A stretch of 64,000 nucleotides of DNA from CBDCUQ01 sp965222835. GTDB taxonomy: Bacteria; Pseudomonadota; Alphaproteobacteria; Rhizobiales; Hyphomicrobiaceae. Within the stretch, counting starts at the first letter, position 1. Every line of letters starts with the position of its first letter. The position numbers were made by a program, and so were the translations under genes. This document shows positions 27,583-35,931 of this stretch, in pieces. Where the stretch lies: assembly GCA_965222835.1 (NCBI GenBank), contig CBDCUQ010000004.1:1540218-1604217 (forward strand), given 5' to 3'. The notes beneath the pieces were generated by a model. The model did not search any database. It saw only the letters and a list, made by a program, of their open reading frames with translations, and was not told the origin of the DNA.

Positions 27583-27627
27583 TTGATATCTACGCCAATC
27601 GCCCCAATAGACTTTCGATACTGTTTC

Positions 27628-28062
27628 TCATGCACGACCCGTGCGGAGACCTAGCATCGCATGATTGACCCGCTTGTAGCCGTCTGCGTCGACTGTGACG
27701 GCTTCAGGCATCGCCTGCTCGACTTCATCTGCCATCACGCCAAGCCGGCGCCCGTGGCCCCACGCACGGCAAAATTCCGGCTTGTACTCGTATAGATACA
27801 GACCGATACCAAGTGGGAGCGTGCCAATGCGTGCGATGTTTGTTTTTGTCGCCCGGTCAGACATGGTTGCCATCGCCATTGTGGAGCCAACCATTTCAGC
27901 ACTGCCGGTCGCACCTGATAGCGTCAGCTGCGCGACGCTTCCGAAAACCTCGAGACGTGGTGAATGGTATGGCCGCTTCGCATCCAACGCATTTGCTGTT
28001 TGGGCGGCCCGTTCGGTCCCGTTGCCAGTGGCACGACCGCACGTCTTGTTGTCTTTTCTCAT
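27628..28062 (-). CDS. Candidate lasso precursor fused to an S74 (endosialidase-type) autocleaving chaperone domain
   Basis: A 144-aa protein starting at the ATG behind a GGTAGGCG sequence. A longer frame begins 28 codons upstream but lacks support. Residues 1-48 look like a lasso leader: Y32, P35, L37, G41 and T47 fit the YxxPxLxxxGxxxxxTx rule exactly. Cutting after Leu48 gives a core starting SGATGSAE, with Glu56 at ring position 8, a normal macrolactam position. From Ser68 an S74 intramolecular-chaperone domain follows (SDRATKTNI, LYLYEYKP, GVMADEVEQAMPEAV, VDADGYKRVNHAML). Ser68 and Lys73 have the Ser-Lys spacing used for self-cleavage. Cleavage before Ser68 would leave a 19-residue core. 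It is first in the methyltransferase-kinase-B1 operon. Leader and S74 recognition are strong; the processing is inferred. Confidence 0.75.
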   Translation of the reverse strand: MRKDNKTCGRATGNGTERAAQTANALDAKRPYHSPRLEVFGSVAQLTLSGATGSAEMVGSTMAMATMSDRATKTNIARIGTLPLGIGLYLYEYKPEFCRAWGHGRRLGVMADEVEQAMPEAVTVDADGYKRVNHAMLGLRTGRA

Positions 28063-28096
28063 GTCGCCTACCGCATCATCCCCGTTCTTCGAGGTA

Positions 28097-28234
28097 CTAT
28101 ATCCGGGCCTCCTTGCGCCACAAGTCCTGGGGGCCGGATACCCCAAGTCTTTGCTCGATCTCGTCCGCTCGAAACTGAAACCATGGGTGCTCTGTCGGCC
28201 TGAGCGCGGGACTGAACAGCCAATAGTCCTTCAT
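28097..28234 (-). CDS. Possible small gene upstream of the lasso precursor
   Basis: A 45-aa open frame beginning MKDYWLFSPALRPTEHPWFQ lies between the hydrolase gene and the precursor gene on the same strand, ending 34 bases before the precursor start. Its composition looks protein-like, with several aromatic residues, but the ribosome-binding site is poor (AGG directly against the ATG). I do not recognise it. It could be a small cluster gene, a leader region or a chance frame. Confidence 0.3.
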   Translation of the reverse strand: MKDYWLFSPALRPTEHPWFQFRADEIEQRLGVSGPQDLWRKEARI

Positions 28235-28295
28235 CCTGTGGCAATTCAGAAACGCAGTTTTTCTCGGGAGATGGCGCGAGGGTCCGGTTTGCGGA

Positions 28296-29255
28296 TCATG
28301 CCGCCTCTTCACCCACGCCGAGGTAGGCATCAAAGGCTGCCCAGAAGCGCATGCGGATTGCGTCGTTCTCCTGCAAAATCTCATGTTTGGCACCTGGTAG
28401 AAGGATTTGACTGCCCACCTTTAAGCCAACACCGAAATCCTCGATCGCCCGCGTCGATACAATCGTGTCCTTGCCTGCCCCGAACAGAAGGAGGGGCACG
28501 CGCACGTAGCCGGGATAGGTCGTGTCTTCCATCCGGCGCATCGAGCGAAAGGCCGCCCTTACCCAGGCAATCGTCGGTGAGCCGAGTCCCAGCTTGGGTG
28601 CGCGATCGATGATCGCTTTGTTGCGCGCCCAGCGCTCCTTGTCCGACGTCAGCGGGTTCTCTTCGAATGCCGTTTGTTCCCAGGCGATGTCGGATCCACC
28701 CTTGATATAGACCCGCCCTGCACCCAAAAGCGTACCAGCCCCGGCATAGAACCGTGCAAAGCGCTGCGGATACCGGACGCGCTTGTCGTTAAACGCGATC
28801 ATCGGTGCCGTCAGCACCATCCGATCGAACCACAAGCCAGGACGGCAGGCATTGCGGATGAGAATGTGGCCGCCCATCGAATGCCCCAGCGCCACGAAAG
28901 GCGGCGGGCAATCGGGCAGCACCACCTCCTTCATGAAGCGGTCGAGATCTTTGTCGTACTCCGCAAAATCCCAGACGTGTCCTTTGCGTGGATTGGCGAG
29001 CGGGCGGGTTGACCCGCCCTGACCGCGCCAGTCCATGATGGCAACGGCAAAGCCACGCCGGCGCAGATCGGCAATCACTTCGAAATACTTTTCGATGTAT
29101 TCCCCGCGTCCGCCGAACAGACAGACTGTGCCGAGCCTGCGGCCGCGTGTGGCCAGCCAGCGGGCGAACCTGATTTGCGTTCCGTCGAAACTCTTGAATG
29201 AGCTGACGAAGGCGCCGCCGGGTACGGGGTTTTTGGCCAGTGAAACGAGATCCAT
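28296..29255 (-). CDS. Alpha/beta hydrolase (lysophospholipase/monoacylglycerol lipase type)
   Basis: A 319-aa alpha/beta-hydrolase of the PldB/monoacylglycerol-lipase group. It shows LFGGRGEYIEKYFEVIADLR and MDWRGQGGSTRP near the N-terminus, nucleophile elbow LGHSMGGHI, an acid in FGAGKDTIVS and histidine in LPGAKHEIL, in the standard Ser-Asp-His order. No signal peptide is seen, so it is probably cytoplasmic and acts on lysophospholipids or monoacylglycerols. It lies upstream of the lasso precursor on the same strand, but with a 230-base gap, and is probably a normal chromosomal neighbour rather than part of that cluster. Confidence 0.82.
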   Translation of the reverse strand: MDLVSLAKNPVPGGAFVSSFKSFDGTQIRFARWLATRGRRLGTVCLFGGRGEYIEKYFEVIADLRRRGFAVAIMDWRGQGGSTRPLANPRKGHVWDFAEYDKDLDRFMKEVVLPDCPPPFVALGHSMGGHILIRNACRPGLWFDRMVLTAPMIAFNDKRVRYPQRFARFYAGAGTLLGAGRVYIKGGSDIAWEQTAFEENPLTSDKERWARNKAIIDRAPKLGLGSPTIAWVRAAFRSMRRMEDTTYPGYVRVPLLLFGAGKDTIVSTRAIEDFGVGLKVGSQILLPGAKHEILQENDAIRMRFWAAFDAYLGVGEEAA

Positions 29256-29394
29256 GCGTTATCCTGATCGGCTGGACATCCGGTGTCTGGAGGTACCGTT
29301 GCCCGAATTCTACGTGCTAACACGGGAGTCGGGCGACAAGAAGTGGGCCGGTTTCCGGGGGGCTCATTCCACGCATCCAGCCGGCCCGGTGTAA

Positions 29395-30417
29395 TCATGC
29401 GTTCTTCGTGCTTTCTCCGCCACGGCGGAACAACTCGGGCAGGAGATCGCGTATTCGAATTGGCTCTGTATCAAGATAGGGTAGCGGCCGCGTCACCTCG
29501 ATGGCGGCGGTGCCGACGCGGGCCGTGAGTGCGCCGTTGAACACGCCCTCACCCAACCTGCGCGACAATCGCCGTACCATGTCTTGTCCCAGGAATTGCC
29601 CCAGCAGATCGTCGGTCATGGCGATGCCGCCTGTGGCAACGATGTGGCCCACAACAAGCTTTGCGAGCCTGAGAGCGCCCGTAAAGCCGGGGCGTCCGCC
29701 ATACAGGCTCGCCAGCGCACGTAGCATGCGCAGGTTCTCGACGATGACGTAGAGCATCGCGATCCAGACCATGGGGCTCATGGCGGTGACGACGGTAACG
29801 CGCTTCGCGGACTTCACGACGATGCGGCGCGCCTCGACATCTAAGGGTGCGACCAGCTCGCGATCCGCGAGGTGCAACAGATCGCCGGGATCGCGCACGT
29901 CGCGCGCGTGTTCTGCCAGGCGCCGCAATCCCCATTTCGCGTCGTGCCGGCCGGCAAAGACGGAGCGCAGGGTCGCGACGACACGCTTTTCGCGCTTTAT
30001 GTCCTTCGTGCGAAGGACTGCTTCGACGTCTTTTCGCAGTCGGCCAAGGCGTGCCAGGCGGAAAAGTCCAACGATCTCTCGGACGATAATCACCGCCGCG
30101 GCCAATAGGGCGATTGCCAGCAAGGCCGCGGCCGTCCAGCCGATCCAATCGTTGCGCGCGACGGCCTGAGAAATAAAGCGGGTCCAGGCCAGGCCAGCGG
30201 CTAGGGCCGTCAATGCCGCCATGGCGGAGAGCAGCATGGCGCCCCAGCGAATGCCGTGTTTCACCTCGGCTGCGGTCGGCAGCCCACGTGTTGCAGGCGC
30301 TGCGCTTTGCCGAGCCGGCGTCTCATCATCCGTCACGTTTTCCGTATCCGGCTCGATCACGAGGGCCGGATCGTCGGGCGCAAAGACACGCGGCTTGCGG
30401 GTTTTGGGCGTGGTCAT
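29395..30417 (-). CDS. YcjF/TIGR01620 family membrane protein (DUF697)
   Basis: A 340-aa protein with an acidic, Pro-rich N-terminus, two membrane segments at about 70-95 and 105-130, and a C-terminal DUF697-type region (KRVTVVTAMSPMVWIAMLYVI, LAKLVVGHIVATGGIAMTDD). In proteobacteria it pairs with the YcjX P-loop protein, as here: its start overlaps the stop of the YcjX gene (ATGA). The pair is linked to envelope stress in enterobacteria; its role here is not known. Confidence 0.85.
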   Translation of the reverse strand: MTTPKTRKPRVFAPDDPALVIEPDTENVTDDETPARQSAAPATRGLPTAAEVKHGIRWGAMLLSAMAALTALAAGLAWTRFISQAVARNDWIGWTAAALLAIALLAAAVIIVREIVGLFRLARLGRLRKDVEAVLRTKDIKREKRVVATLRSVFAGRHDAKWGLRRLAEHARDVRDPGDLLHLADRELVAPLDVEARRIVVKSAKRVTVVTAMSPMVWIAMLYVIVENLRMLRALASLYGGRPGFTGALRLAKLVVGHIVATGGIAMTDDLLGQFLGQDMVRRLSRRLGEGVFNGALTARVGTAAIEVTRPLPYLDTEPIRIRDLLPELFRRGGESTKNA

Positions 30418-31925
30418 GTCAGCCGATCTCCGATCAGGAATTCGAGCGCGCGATCGAGACGAATATGCGGCGCGGCGGGGCTCTCGCCATCGGCACCTGG
30501 GGGTGGCACGCGCGGCGGGCGGAAGCGGACGAACGCTGCTTCGCGCGCCTTGTCACGTGCCGTGTCACCTGCCGCCGTGTCGCGTGTCTTGTGCCAAGCC
30601 GCCTTCTCCAGGGCTGCCGCCGGATCTTCAGGCAAATCGCCGGGGAAGACTGCTGCCACCTCGCGTCCGTCAAAGATTTTGCCGTCGACACGTTCTCCCG
30701 GCATTGGCGTGCCCAGAATGCAAGGCAGGAGTTCTTTTCCAATTTGAGCTTCGCGTTCGTGCGTCGCCCTTAACGCCGCAAGCGCCATCACGCGCACACC
30801 GGCCCCGGCCGTTTCGGCACGGTCGATGGCCTGTTCCGTTATGAGGCGTAGAATTGCTTCCAAACGGTCGTGGCTTGTGTGATGGAGGTGATCAGCCTTG
30901 GTGGCCGCGAAGAGCAGGCGATCGATGCGGCGGCCAGTGATCATCGCGTGCCAGGCGTTGGGGCCCGGGCGGAAGATCGCCAGGATGCCTGTGAGTGCGT
31001 GTTCCAGATCGGCAACGGAGTCGGGCCCGCCATTCAATGCGGACAGCACGTCGACGAGCACGATCTGGCGATCCAGCCGGCTGAAATGGTCGCTAAAGAA
31101 TGGCTTCACAACGTGTGTGCGGTAGCTCTCGTACCGACGCGCCATCATCGCCGCCAGCGATCCGCGCGGCGGTGCGCCCTCGTAGCGGGTCTCGAGAGGA
31201 CAGAACGTTAGCAGCGGCGAGCCCTTGAGATCACCTGGCATCACGAAGCGGCCCGGCCCTAGTGTCGAGACTTCTTCATGTTCTCTGGCGGCATGGAGAT
31301 AGGCGGTAAACACGCGCGCGCCTTCAAGGGCGTCCTGTTCGTCGCCAGGGGCTTCTGGATCGAGCGCGCCAACAAAATCCAACCACGGCTTGGCCGCGGC
31401 AGCCCGCCGTGGCTCGCGTGCCGAGCGCAACGCTTCCGCCGACCAGGTCTCGTAGCTCTGCTCCAGCATGGTGAGATCGGTGAGCCATTCGCCAGGATAA
31501 TCGACGATATCGATATTGAGGCGGCTTTGACCAAGCAAGCCGCGCAGGCGGCCTTCCGGGCGGAAAGCGATCGTCACGCGTAACTCGGAAATGCGCCGTG
31601 TGCTTTCGGGCCATTCGGGCGGGTCCGTTGCAAGCGCGGCCAAATGGGCCTCGTAGTCGAAACGGGGGACGGCGTCATGGGGCTGGGGTTCCAGAGAGAC
31701 GCTCTCGATCCGGCCCTCGGCATCGGCGGACAGAAAGGGGAGACGTGCCCCGGTAACCAAGTTTCGGACAAGGGCCGTAATGAATACGGTCTTTCCTGCC
31801 CGCGAGAGGCCGGTGACGCCGAGGCGGAGTGTCGGGGTCAGGAGTCCTGAAAGGACGGAGCCGGCCTGGGACCAGGCGTCGCCGCGGGACGTCGGGAAGC
31901 TTGGGATGCGCAAAGGGGGCCTCAT
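30414..31925 (-). CDS. YcjX family P-loop GTPase-like protein (DUF463)
   Basis: About 503 aa from the ATG at 31925, which has an AGGGGG ribosome-binding site; an ATG ten codons upstream lacks one. The P-loop is GVTGLSRAGKTVFITALVRN near residues 43-62. NIDIVDYPGEWL and IVLVDVLSALNGG are the conserved YcjX blocks, followed by LLFAATKADHLHHTSHDRL, where TKAD corresponds to the guanine-binding NKxD motif. Cytoplasmic nucleotide-binding protein, co-transcribed with the DUF697 gene. Confidence 0.87.
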   Translation of the reverse strand: MRPPLRIPSFPTSRGDAWSQAGSVLSGLLTPTLRLGVTGLSRAGKTVFITALVRNLVTGARLPFLSADAEGRIESVSLEPQPHDAVPRFDYEAHLAALATDPPEWPESTRRISELRVTIAFRPEGRLRGLLGQSRLNIDIVDYPGEWLTDLTMLEQSYETWSAEALRSAREPRRAAAAKPWLDFVGALDPEAPGDEQDALEGARVFTAYLHAAREHEEVSTLGPGRFVMPGDLKGSPLLTFCPLETRYEGAPPRGSLAAMMARRYESYRTHVVKPFFSDHFSRLDRQIVLVDVLSALNGGPDSVADLEHALTGILAIFRPGPNAWHAMITGRRIDRLLFAATKADHLHHTSHDRLEAILRLITEQAIDRAETAGAGVRVMALAALRATHEREAQIGKELLPCILGTPMPGERVDGKIFDGREVAAVFPGDLPEDPAAALEKAAWHKTRDTAAGDTARDKAREAAFVRFRPPRVPPPGADGESPAAPHIRLDRALEFLIGDRLT

Positions 31926-32027
31926 CGGCCCCCTGTCGTAGAGTGTTGCGGGCAAGGCGGCAAGTGCGCCGTCTCGGGATCGTGCTAGGGGTGCCCCTTG
32001 GGCTCCCTTCCGGACAGGCGATCCTCG

Positions 32028-32114
32028 TCAGCCGTAGAACACGACAAAAACGCCGGCGCCGATGACGGTCAGTCCCATAAGGACGATTGCTCCGCTTCTG
32101 AAAAACTCTGACAT
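32028..32114 (-). CDS. Small single-pass membrane protein (28 aa)
   Basis: The ATG at 32114 follows a strong ribosome-binding site (GGTGGAGAG, about eight bases away). The product begins MSEFFRSGAIVLMGLTVIGA and is one hydrophobic helix ending in VVFYG. It is too short to name by family. It lies upstream of the YcjX gene on the same strand. Confidence 0.55.
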   Translation of the reverse strand: MSEFFRSGAIVLMGLTVIGAGVFVVFYG

Positions 32115-32377
32115 GGTCGTCTCTCCACCACTCGCGGCTGGGTCCTCGCCGCTGAGTGTAGATCGACCATACGCCCCTAAGAATGAACCAGAGCTGAAGA
32201 ACTGATGACGTTTTGGCAATTCTTGGCGTCTGTCGGCAAGAGTCGTACGTGAAGTGTGACGGCTCGGGGGTCGTTACGTGGCACAATTGGGGCCGGGCTT
32301 GCTCTGGCTCCCGAGTGACCTTCTCGATACTGAGACGGTCGTTGTCGGTGGGCTTTGGTGTCCCCCCGGGTCACCGA

Positions 32378-32668
32378 TCACTGCGGCCAGTCGGGATCGT
32401 AGAGTCCGAAGGCGTCGGGGCGCCTCCCGGTGGGCCTTCGCTCACCGTTTACATGCTCGACCGGCTTGTGGCTGGATGACGTGTTATGACTGAACGCCCG
32501 TTGCTCCAATAACGATTCAACGCGTCGCGCTGTTTCGGCACGGATATCGCGCAGGTACCCGATCGCCGCATTGGCACGGCCAATGAGGAACAGCTCGCGG
32601 TGGAGCTCGGCGGAGACGCGATCACTTTCAGCAAGCAGCTCGCTGAGTTGTTCTTCCAGACTCTTCAT
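32378..32668 (-). CDS. Small hypothetical protein with a coiled-coil start
   Basis: A 96-aa protein from the inner ATG, preceded by GGGGAGAA; an ATG eight codons upstream has no such site. Residues 1-70 form a heptad-like helix (LEEQLSELLAESDRVSAELH and on to RVESLLEQRAF), and the tail is Pro/Arg-rich. No family recognised. It stands alone, with 250 bases of non-coding sequence before the 28-aa gene and 230 bases after cioB. Confidence 0.5.
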   Translation of the reverse strand: MKSLEEQLSELLAESDRVSAELHRELFLIGRANAAIGYLRDIRAETARRVESLLEQRAFSHNTSSSHKPVEHVNGERRPTGRRPDAFGLYDPDWPQ

Positions 32669-32898
32669 TTGATTGTTCTCCCCATGAGTCAAAACTCAGC
32701 ACGCGGCGCAGAACCGAATGTCCTTAAGAATCAGACTGATTCTGGCTTTGTAGGGGCAAAACATGCTGATGCGTTTTGAGGAAAAGGAGCACATCTTGTC
32801 TTACGCAAACCGCAGCGCGTGACGACTTCGACGCCTTCGCAATAACGTTGGTTCGCGATTGCGCGGATGCATCTGCAAAAGCCGTGCGTGCGGTGCAC

Positions 32899-33912
32899 TC
32901 AGTGATAGCCTTCGCCCTCTTTCACCTTGCCGCGGAAGGTCCAATAGACGAAGGCCGTGTAGCCCAGGATGACTGGCAGCATGATCGCCGTCCCGATCAA
33001 CAAGAACTCCTGCGACGAGGGATGAGCTGCCGCCTGCCAAACATCGATCGATGGCGGGACAAGATACGGTAGGTTGGACACGGCCAATCCGACGAAGCCG
33101 AGCAAGAAGAGCGAAACGGCCGAGATGAATGGCTGGACCTCGTACCTCTTTTTCAATCCGCTCCAACAGAGCCATGCGGCCAGTGCCGTGAGAACCGGAA
33201 CCGGTGAGAGATAGAGGAGGTTCGGCATGGTGAACCAGCGATCCCAGATGCGCGGGAACTCTATGGGTGTCCAAACGCTGACCACCGCCAACATAATCAA
33301 CACGACAATGAGCAACCGGCGCGCGCGGTCTCGCGATTCTTTGGCAACGGCCCCTTCGGTTTTCAGGATCAACCAGGTCGCCCCCAAGAGGGCGTAGCCG
33401 ATCACGGTCGCACAACCGGTAAAGATCGGAAACGGTGCCAGCCAGTCGAGCATGCCGCCCGCGAACTGCCCATCCTCGACGACAATGCCTTGGAGCAACC
33501 CGCCGAGAATCACGCCTTGCATAAAGGCGGCCGTAATCGAGCCCCAGGTGAAGGCAAGATCCCAAAAGTCGTGCCTGGGTTTTGCGACCCAGCGAAACTC
33601 GAAGGCGACACCACGGAAGACGAGTGCAAGCAGCATGATGATGACCGGGAGGTAGAGCCCGCTCATTATGACGCCATAGGCCTTCGGAAAGGCGACGAAC
33701 AATCCACCCCCACCGAGGATCAGCCAAGTCTCGTTGCCATCCCAGAAGGGGGCGACGGAGTTCATCATCAGGTCGCGCTTCTTTTCGTGAGGCGTGACAT
33801 GGAACAAGATGCCAATGCCGAGATCAAAGCCATCAAGCACGACGTAAAGTGCCACGGCGGTCCCCAGCAGACCGGCCCAGATGAGTGGTAACCAATAGGC
33901 TGCGTCTGCCAT
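32899..33912 (-). CDS. cioB: Cytochrome bd-type (CIO) ubiquinol oxidase subunit II
   Basis: A 337-aa inner-membrane protein of the CydB family. The N-terminal signature LYVVLDGFDLGIGIL and the block APFWDGNETWLILGGGGLFVAFPKAY are diagnostic, and about nine membrane segments follow. Together with subunit I it oxidises ubiquinol and reduces oxygen to water without pumping protons. The ATG overlaps the TGA of cioA (ATGA arrangement), so the two are coupled. I looked for a CydX-like small gene after the stop and found none. Confidence 0.93.
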   Translation of the reverse strand: MADAAYWLPLIWAGLLGTAVALYVVLDGFDLGIGILFHVTPHEKKRDLMMNSVAPFWDGNETWLILGGGGLFVAFPKAYGVIMSGLYLPVIIMLLALVFRGVAFEFRWVAKPRHDFWDLAFTWGSITAAFMQGVILGGLLQGIVVEDGQFAGGMLDWLAPFPIFTGCATVIGYALLGATWLILKTEGAVAKESRDRARRLLIVVLIMLAVVSVWTPIEFPRIWDRWFTMPNLLYLSPVPVLTALAAWLCWSGLKKRYEVQPFISAVSLFLLGFVGLAVSNLPYLVPPSIDVWQAAAHPSSQEFLLIGTAIMLPVILGYTAFVYWTFRGKVKEGEGYH

Positions 33913-35324
33913 CACGTTGCTCCCTTTATCGCTTCACGTGTGGCGTCCTCGGCGGCCGACAGCGGTCGCGATGGCACACCCTCCGATGGTGCCTCGGCTG
34001 CTCCGCCCGGGCCCTTGTCGATCAACTTGTTTATGAAGTAGACGCCCATCGAGAACACACTTGAATAGACGAGGATGAAGAGAATTAAGGTGGTCAGAAC
34101 AGCGCCGGCGGTGACGCCAGGTGAGATGGCATCGGCCGTTCTCAGGTAGTCGGCAACGAGCCATGGCTGGCGTCCCGTTTCTGTCACCCACCACCCGGCC
34201 AGGATGGCGATGAAGCCTGCGGGCCACGACACTTCGGTGATCCTGAGGTACCACCGGGTTGTGAAAAGACGGCCTCTCAGCCAGAGCCAGGCTCCGATCA
34301 CGCCAAGGGCGATCATGATAAAACCCAAGCCCACCATGATGCGGAAGGCATAGAAGACCGGGGCCATGGGCGGGCGGTCTTCGGGCTTGAAGTCATTGAG
34401 GCCTTTGAACGTGCCTTCAAAATCGTGCGTGATAATGAAACTCGCAAGGCCCGGCAGGGGCGCCTTCACCTCAAAGGCATTGCCATTCCCCTCGGCGTTG
34501 GGCCACGCCAGCAGCAGCAGGTCGGCGGGCTCGTTACCATCCCAATGACCCTCCATGGCAGCAATCTTTGCCGGCTGGTGATCTCTCGTGTTGAGACCGT
34601 GAAGATCGCCGATGACAGCTTGTAGTGGTGCCAAACATATGATCATGCCGAGCCCCATGCGCATCATGGTCTTGGCTTCTTCGGTGAAGCGATCCGTCAA
34701 TAGATAACGGGCGCCCGTCGCGGCCACCACGATCGACGTGGTGAGATAGGCCGCTGTGAACATGTGTGCGAAGCGGTATGGGAAGCTCGGGTTGAAAATG
34801 ATTGCAAACCAATCTTCGGGGGCAAAAACGCCGGTGGCCGCGTCGCGCACGTATCCAGCCGGTGTATGCATCCAGCTGTTGGCTGCCAGAATCCAGAATG
34901 CGGAGAGAGACGTGCCAATCGCAACCAGAACGGCTGATGTCACGTGCAAACTTGGTGAAACGCGGTTCCACCCAAACAACATGATTCCGAGAAACGAAGC
35001 CTCGAGAAAGAAGGCTGTCAGAACTTCGTAGCCGATCAGCGGGCCCAATATGTTGCCTGTGAGCTCGGAAAAACGCGCCCAATTGGTACCGAACTGATAG
35101 GAGAGCACGATGCCTGAGACGACACCCATGGCGAAGGATACGGCAAATATCTTGGTCCAGAACCGTGCCAGCCGGTGAAATTTGTCCTCTCCCGTGATGC
35201 GCCAGCGCACGAGCAGCGTGGCGATAAAAGCCGCGAGCCCAATGGTGAAGCTGGGGAAGATGATGTGAAACGAGACCGTGAAGGCAAATTGGATGCGCGC
35301 GAGCAGCGTTGCATCTAAGTCCAT
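33912..35324 (-). CDS. cioA: Cytochrome bd-type (CIO) ubiquinol oxidase subunit I
   Basis: A 470-aa CydA-family protein. It starts MDLDATLLARIQFAFTVSFH, with the axial histidine near residue 20, and contains GTNWARFSELTGNILGPLIGYE and FFLEASFLGIMLFGW, typical of the family. The periplasmic Q loop is short, which places it with the cyanide-insensitive CIO type rather than E. coli CydA. GRQPWLVADYLRTADAIS near the C-terminus is the conserved GRQPW block. First gene of the cioAB pair. The 165 bases upstream, shared with the divergent small gene, show no clear FNR box. Confidence 0.93.
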   Translation of the reverse strand: MDLDATLLARIQFAFTVSFHIIFPSFTIGLAAFIATLLVRWRITGEDKFHRLARFWTKIFAVSFAMGVVSGIVLSYQFGTNWARFSELTGNILGPLIGYEVLTAFFLEASFLGIMLFGWNRVSPSLHVTSAVLVAIGTSLSAFWILAANSWMHTPAGYVRDAATGVFAPEDWFAIIFNPSFPYRFAHMFTAAYLTTSIVVAATGARYLLTDRFTEEAKTMMRMGLGMIICLAPLQAVIGDLHGLNTRDHQPAKIAAMEGHWDGNEPADLLLLAWPNAEGNGNAFEVKAPLPGLASFIITHDFEGTFKGLNDFKPEDRPPMAPVFYAFRIMVGLGFIMIALGVIGAWLWLRGRLFTTRWYLRITEVSWPAGFIAILAGWWVTETGRQPWLVADYLRTADAISPGVTAGAVLTTLILFILVYSSVFSMGVYFINKLIDKGPGGAAEAPSEGVPSRPLSAAEDATREAIKGAT

Positions 35325-35489
35325 CGAATAACTCCCCGTTCGCCGCCAATCGGACCATTGTGACCCGTCTCGCTAATCACGTCGAGCGTTGGTGCGATTG
35401 CGGGGCAAGCGGTCGCCGGGTTGCCCTTATCGCGGCTTATTCGGTATCTAGCTTTCGCACTCCACTGCTCGGAACCAAGGGAGGCCGAC

Positions 35490-35687
35490 ATGGATACGAA
35501 GCAATTGGTCGTGGTCGCTTTGGCACTCGCTGTTGCTATTGCGGCGTTTATCGTTTTTGGGCCGGCTGGCGATGAGGCACCGGCGCCGGGGGCGGCGCCC
35601 GAGCCTGCAGCCACGTCTGAGCCCGGGGCAGCCCCCGCGGCTGACGCGCCAGCGACTGATGGTGGTGCGGGTGGCACGAGTCCCTAG
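35490..35687 (+). CDS. Small membrane-anchored Ala/Pro-rich protein
   Basis: A 65-aa product starting MDTKQLVVVALALAVAIAAF after a GGGAGG ribosome-binding site. One N-terminal hydrophobic helix is followed by a low-complexity Ala/Pro/Gly/acidic tail, probably periplasmic. No family can be named. It is divergent from cioA. Confidence 0.6.
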   Translation: MDTKQLVVVALALAVAIAAFIVFGPAGDEAPAPGAAPEPAATSEPGAAPAADAPATDGGAGGTSP

Positions 35688-35931
35688 GCTCACCGCCTGA
35701 TATTTGCCGGGGGGGCTCCCCTTGCAGGCAGAGACGTCCCTTTTCCCACGGTCGCCGATGGCGCTTCTGACATCTGTGGGGCTCGATGGGGGATGGCTTA
35801 TTTAACTTTTTTTGAACTTTGTTCATGCCGGGCTCTTGATTTGCCCTGGTTCTGGCGTAATTGTAGCCAATGGTGAACGTTGTTCATATTTGGCGTTTGA
35901 GGCCGTGAACCGTTTTTGTGGAGCAGATGGT

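Noticed and set aside
27695..28612. Plus-strand 305-codon frame across the lasso precursor and hydrolase end
   Set aside because: It runs antisense to the precursor, whose leader and S74 motifs are clear, and its own translation shows no recognisable domain.
32800..32898. CydX-like small subunit after cioB
   Set aside because: The 100 bases after the cioB stop contain no short hydrophobic frame starting with the usual Met-Trp-Tyr pattern.
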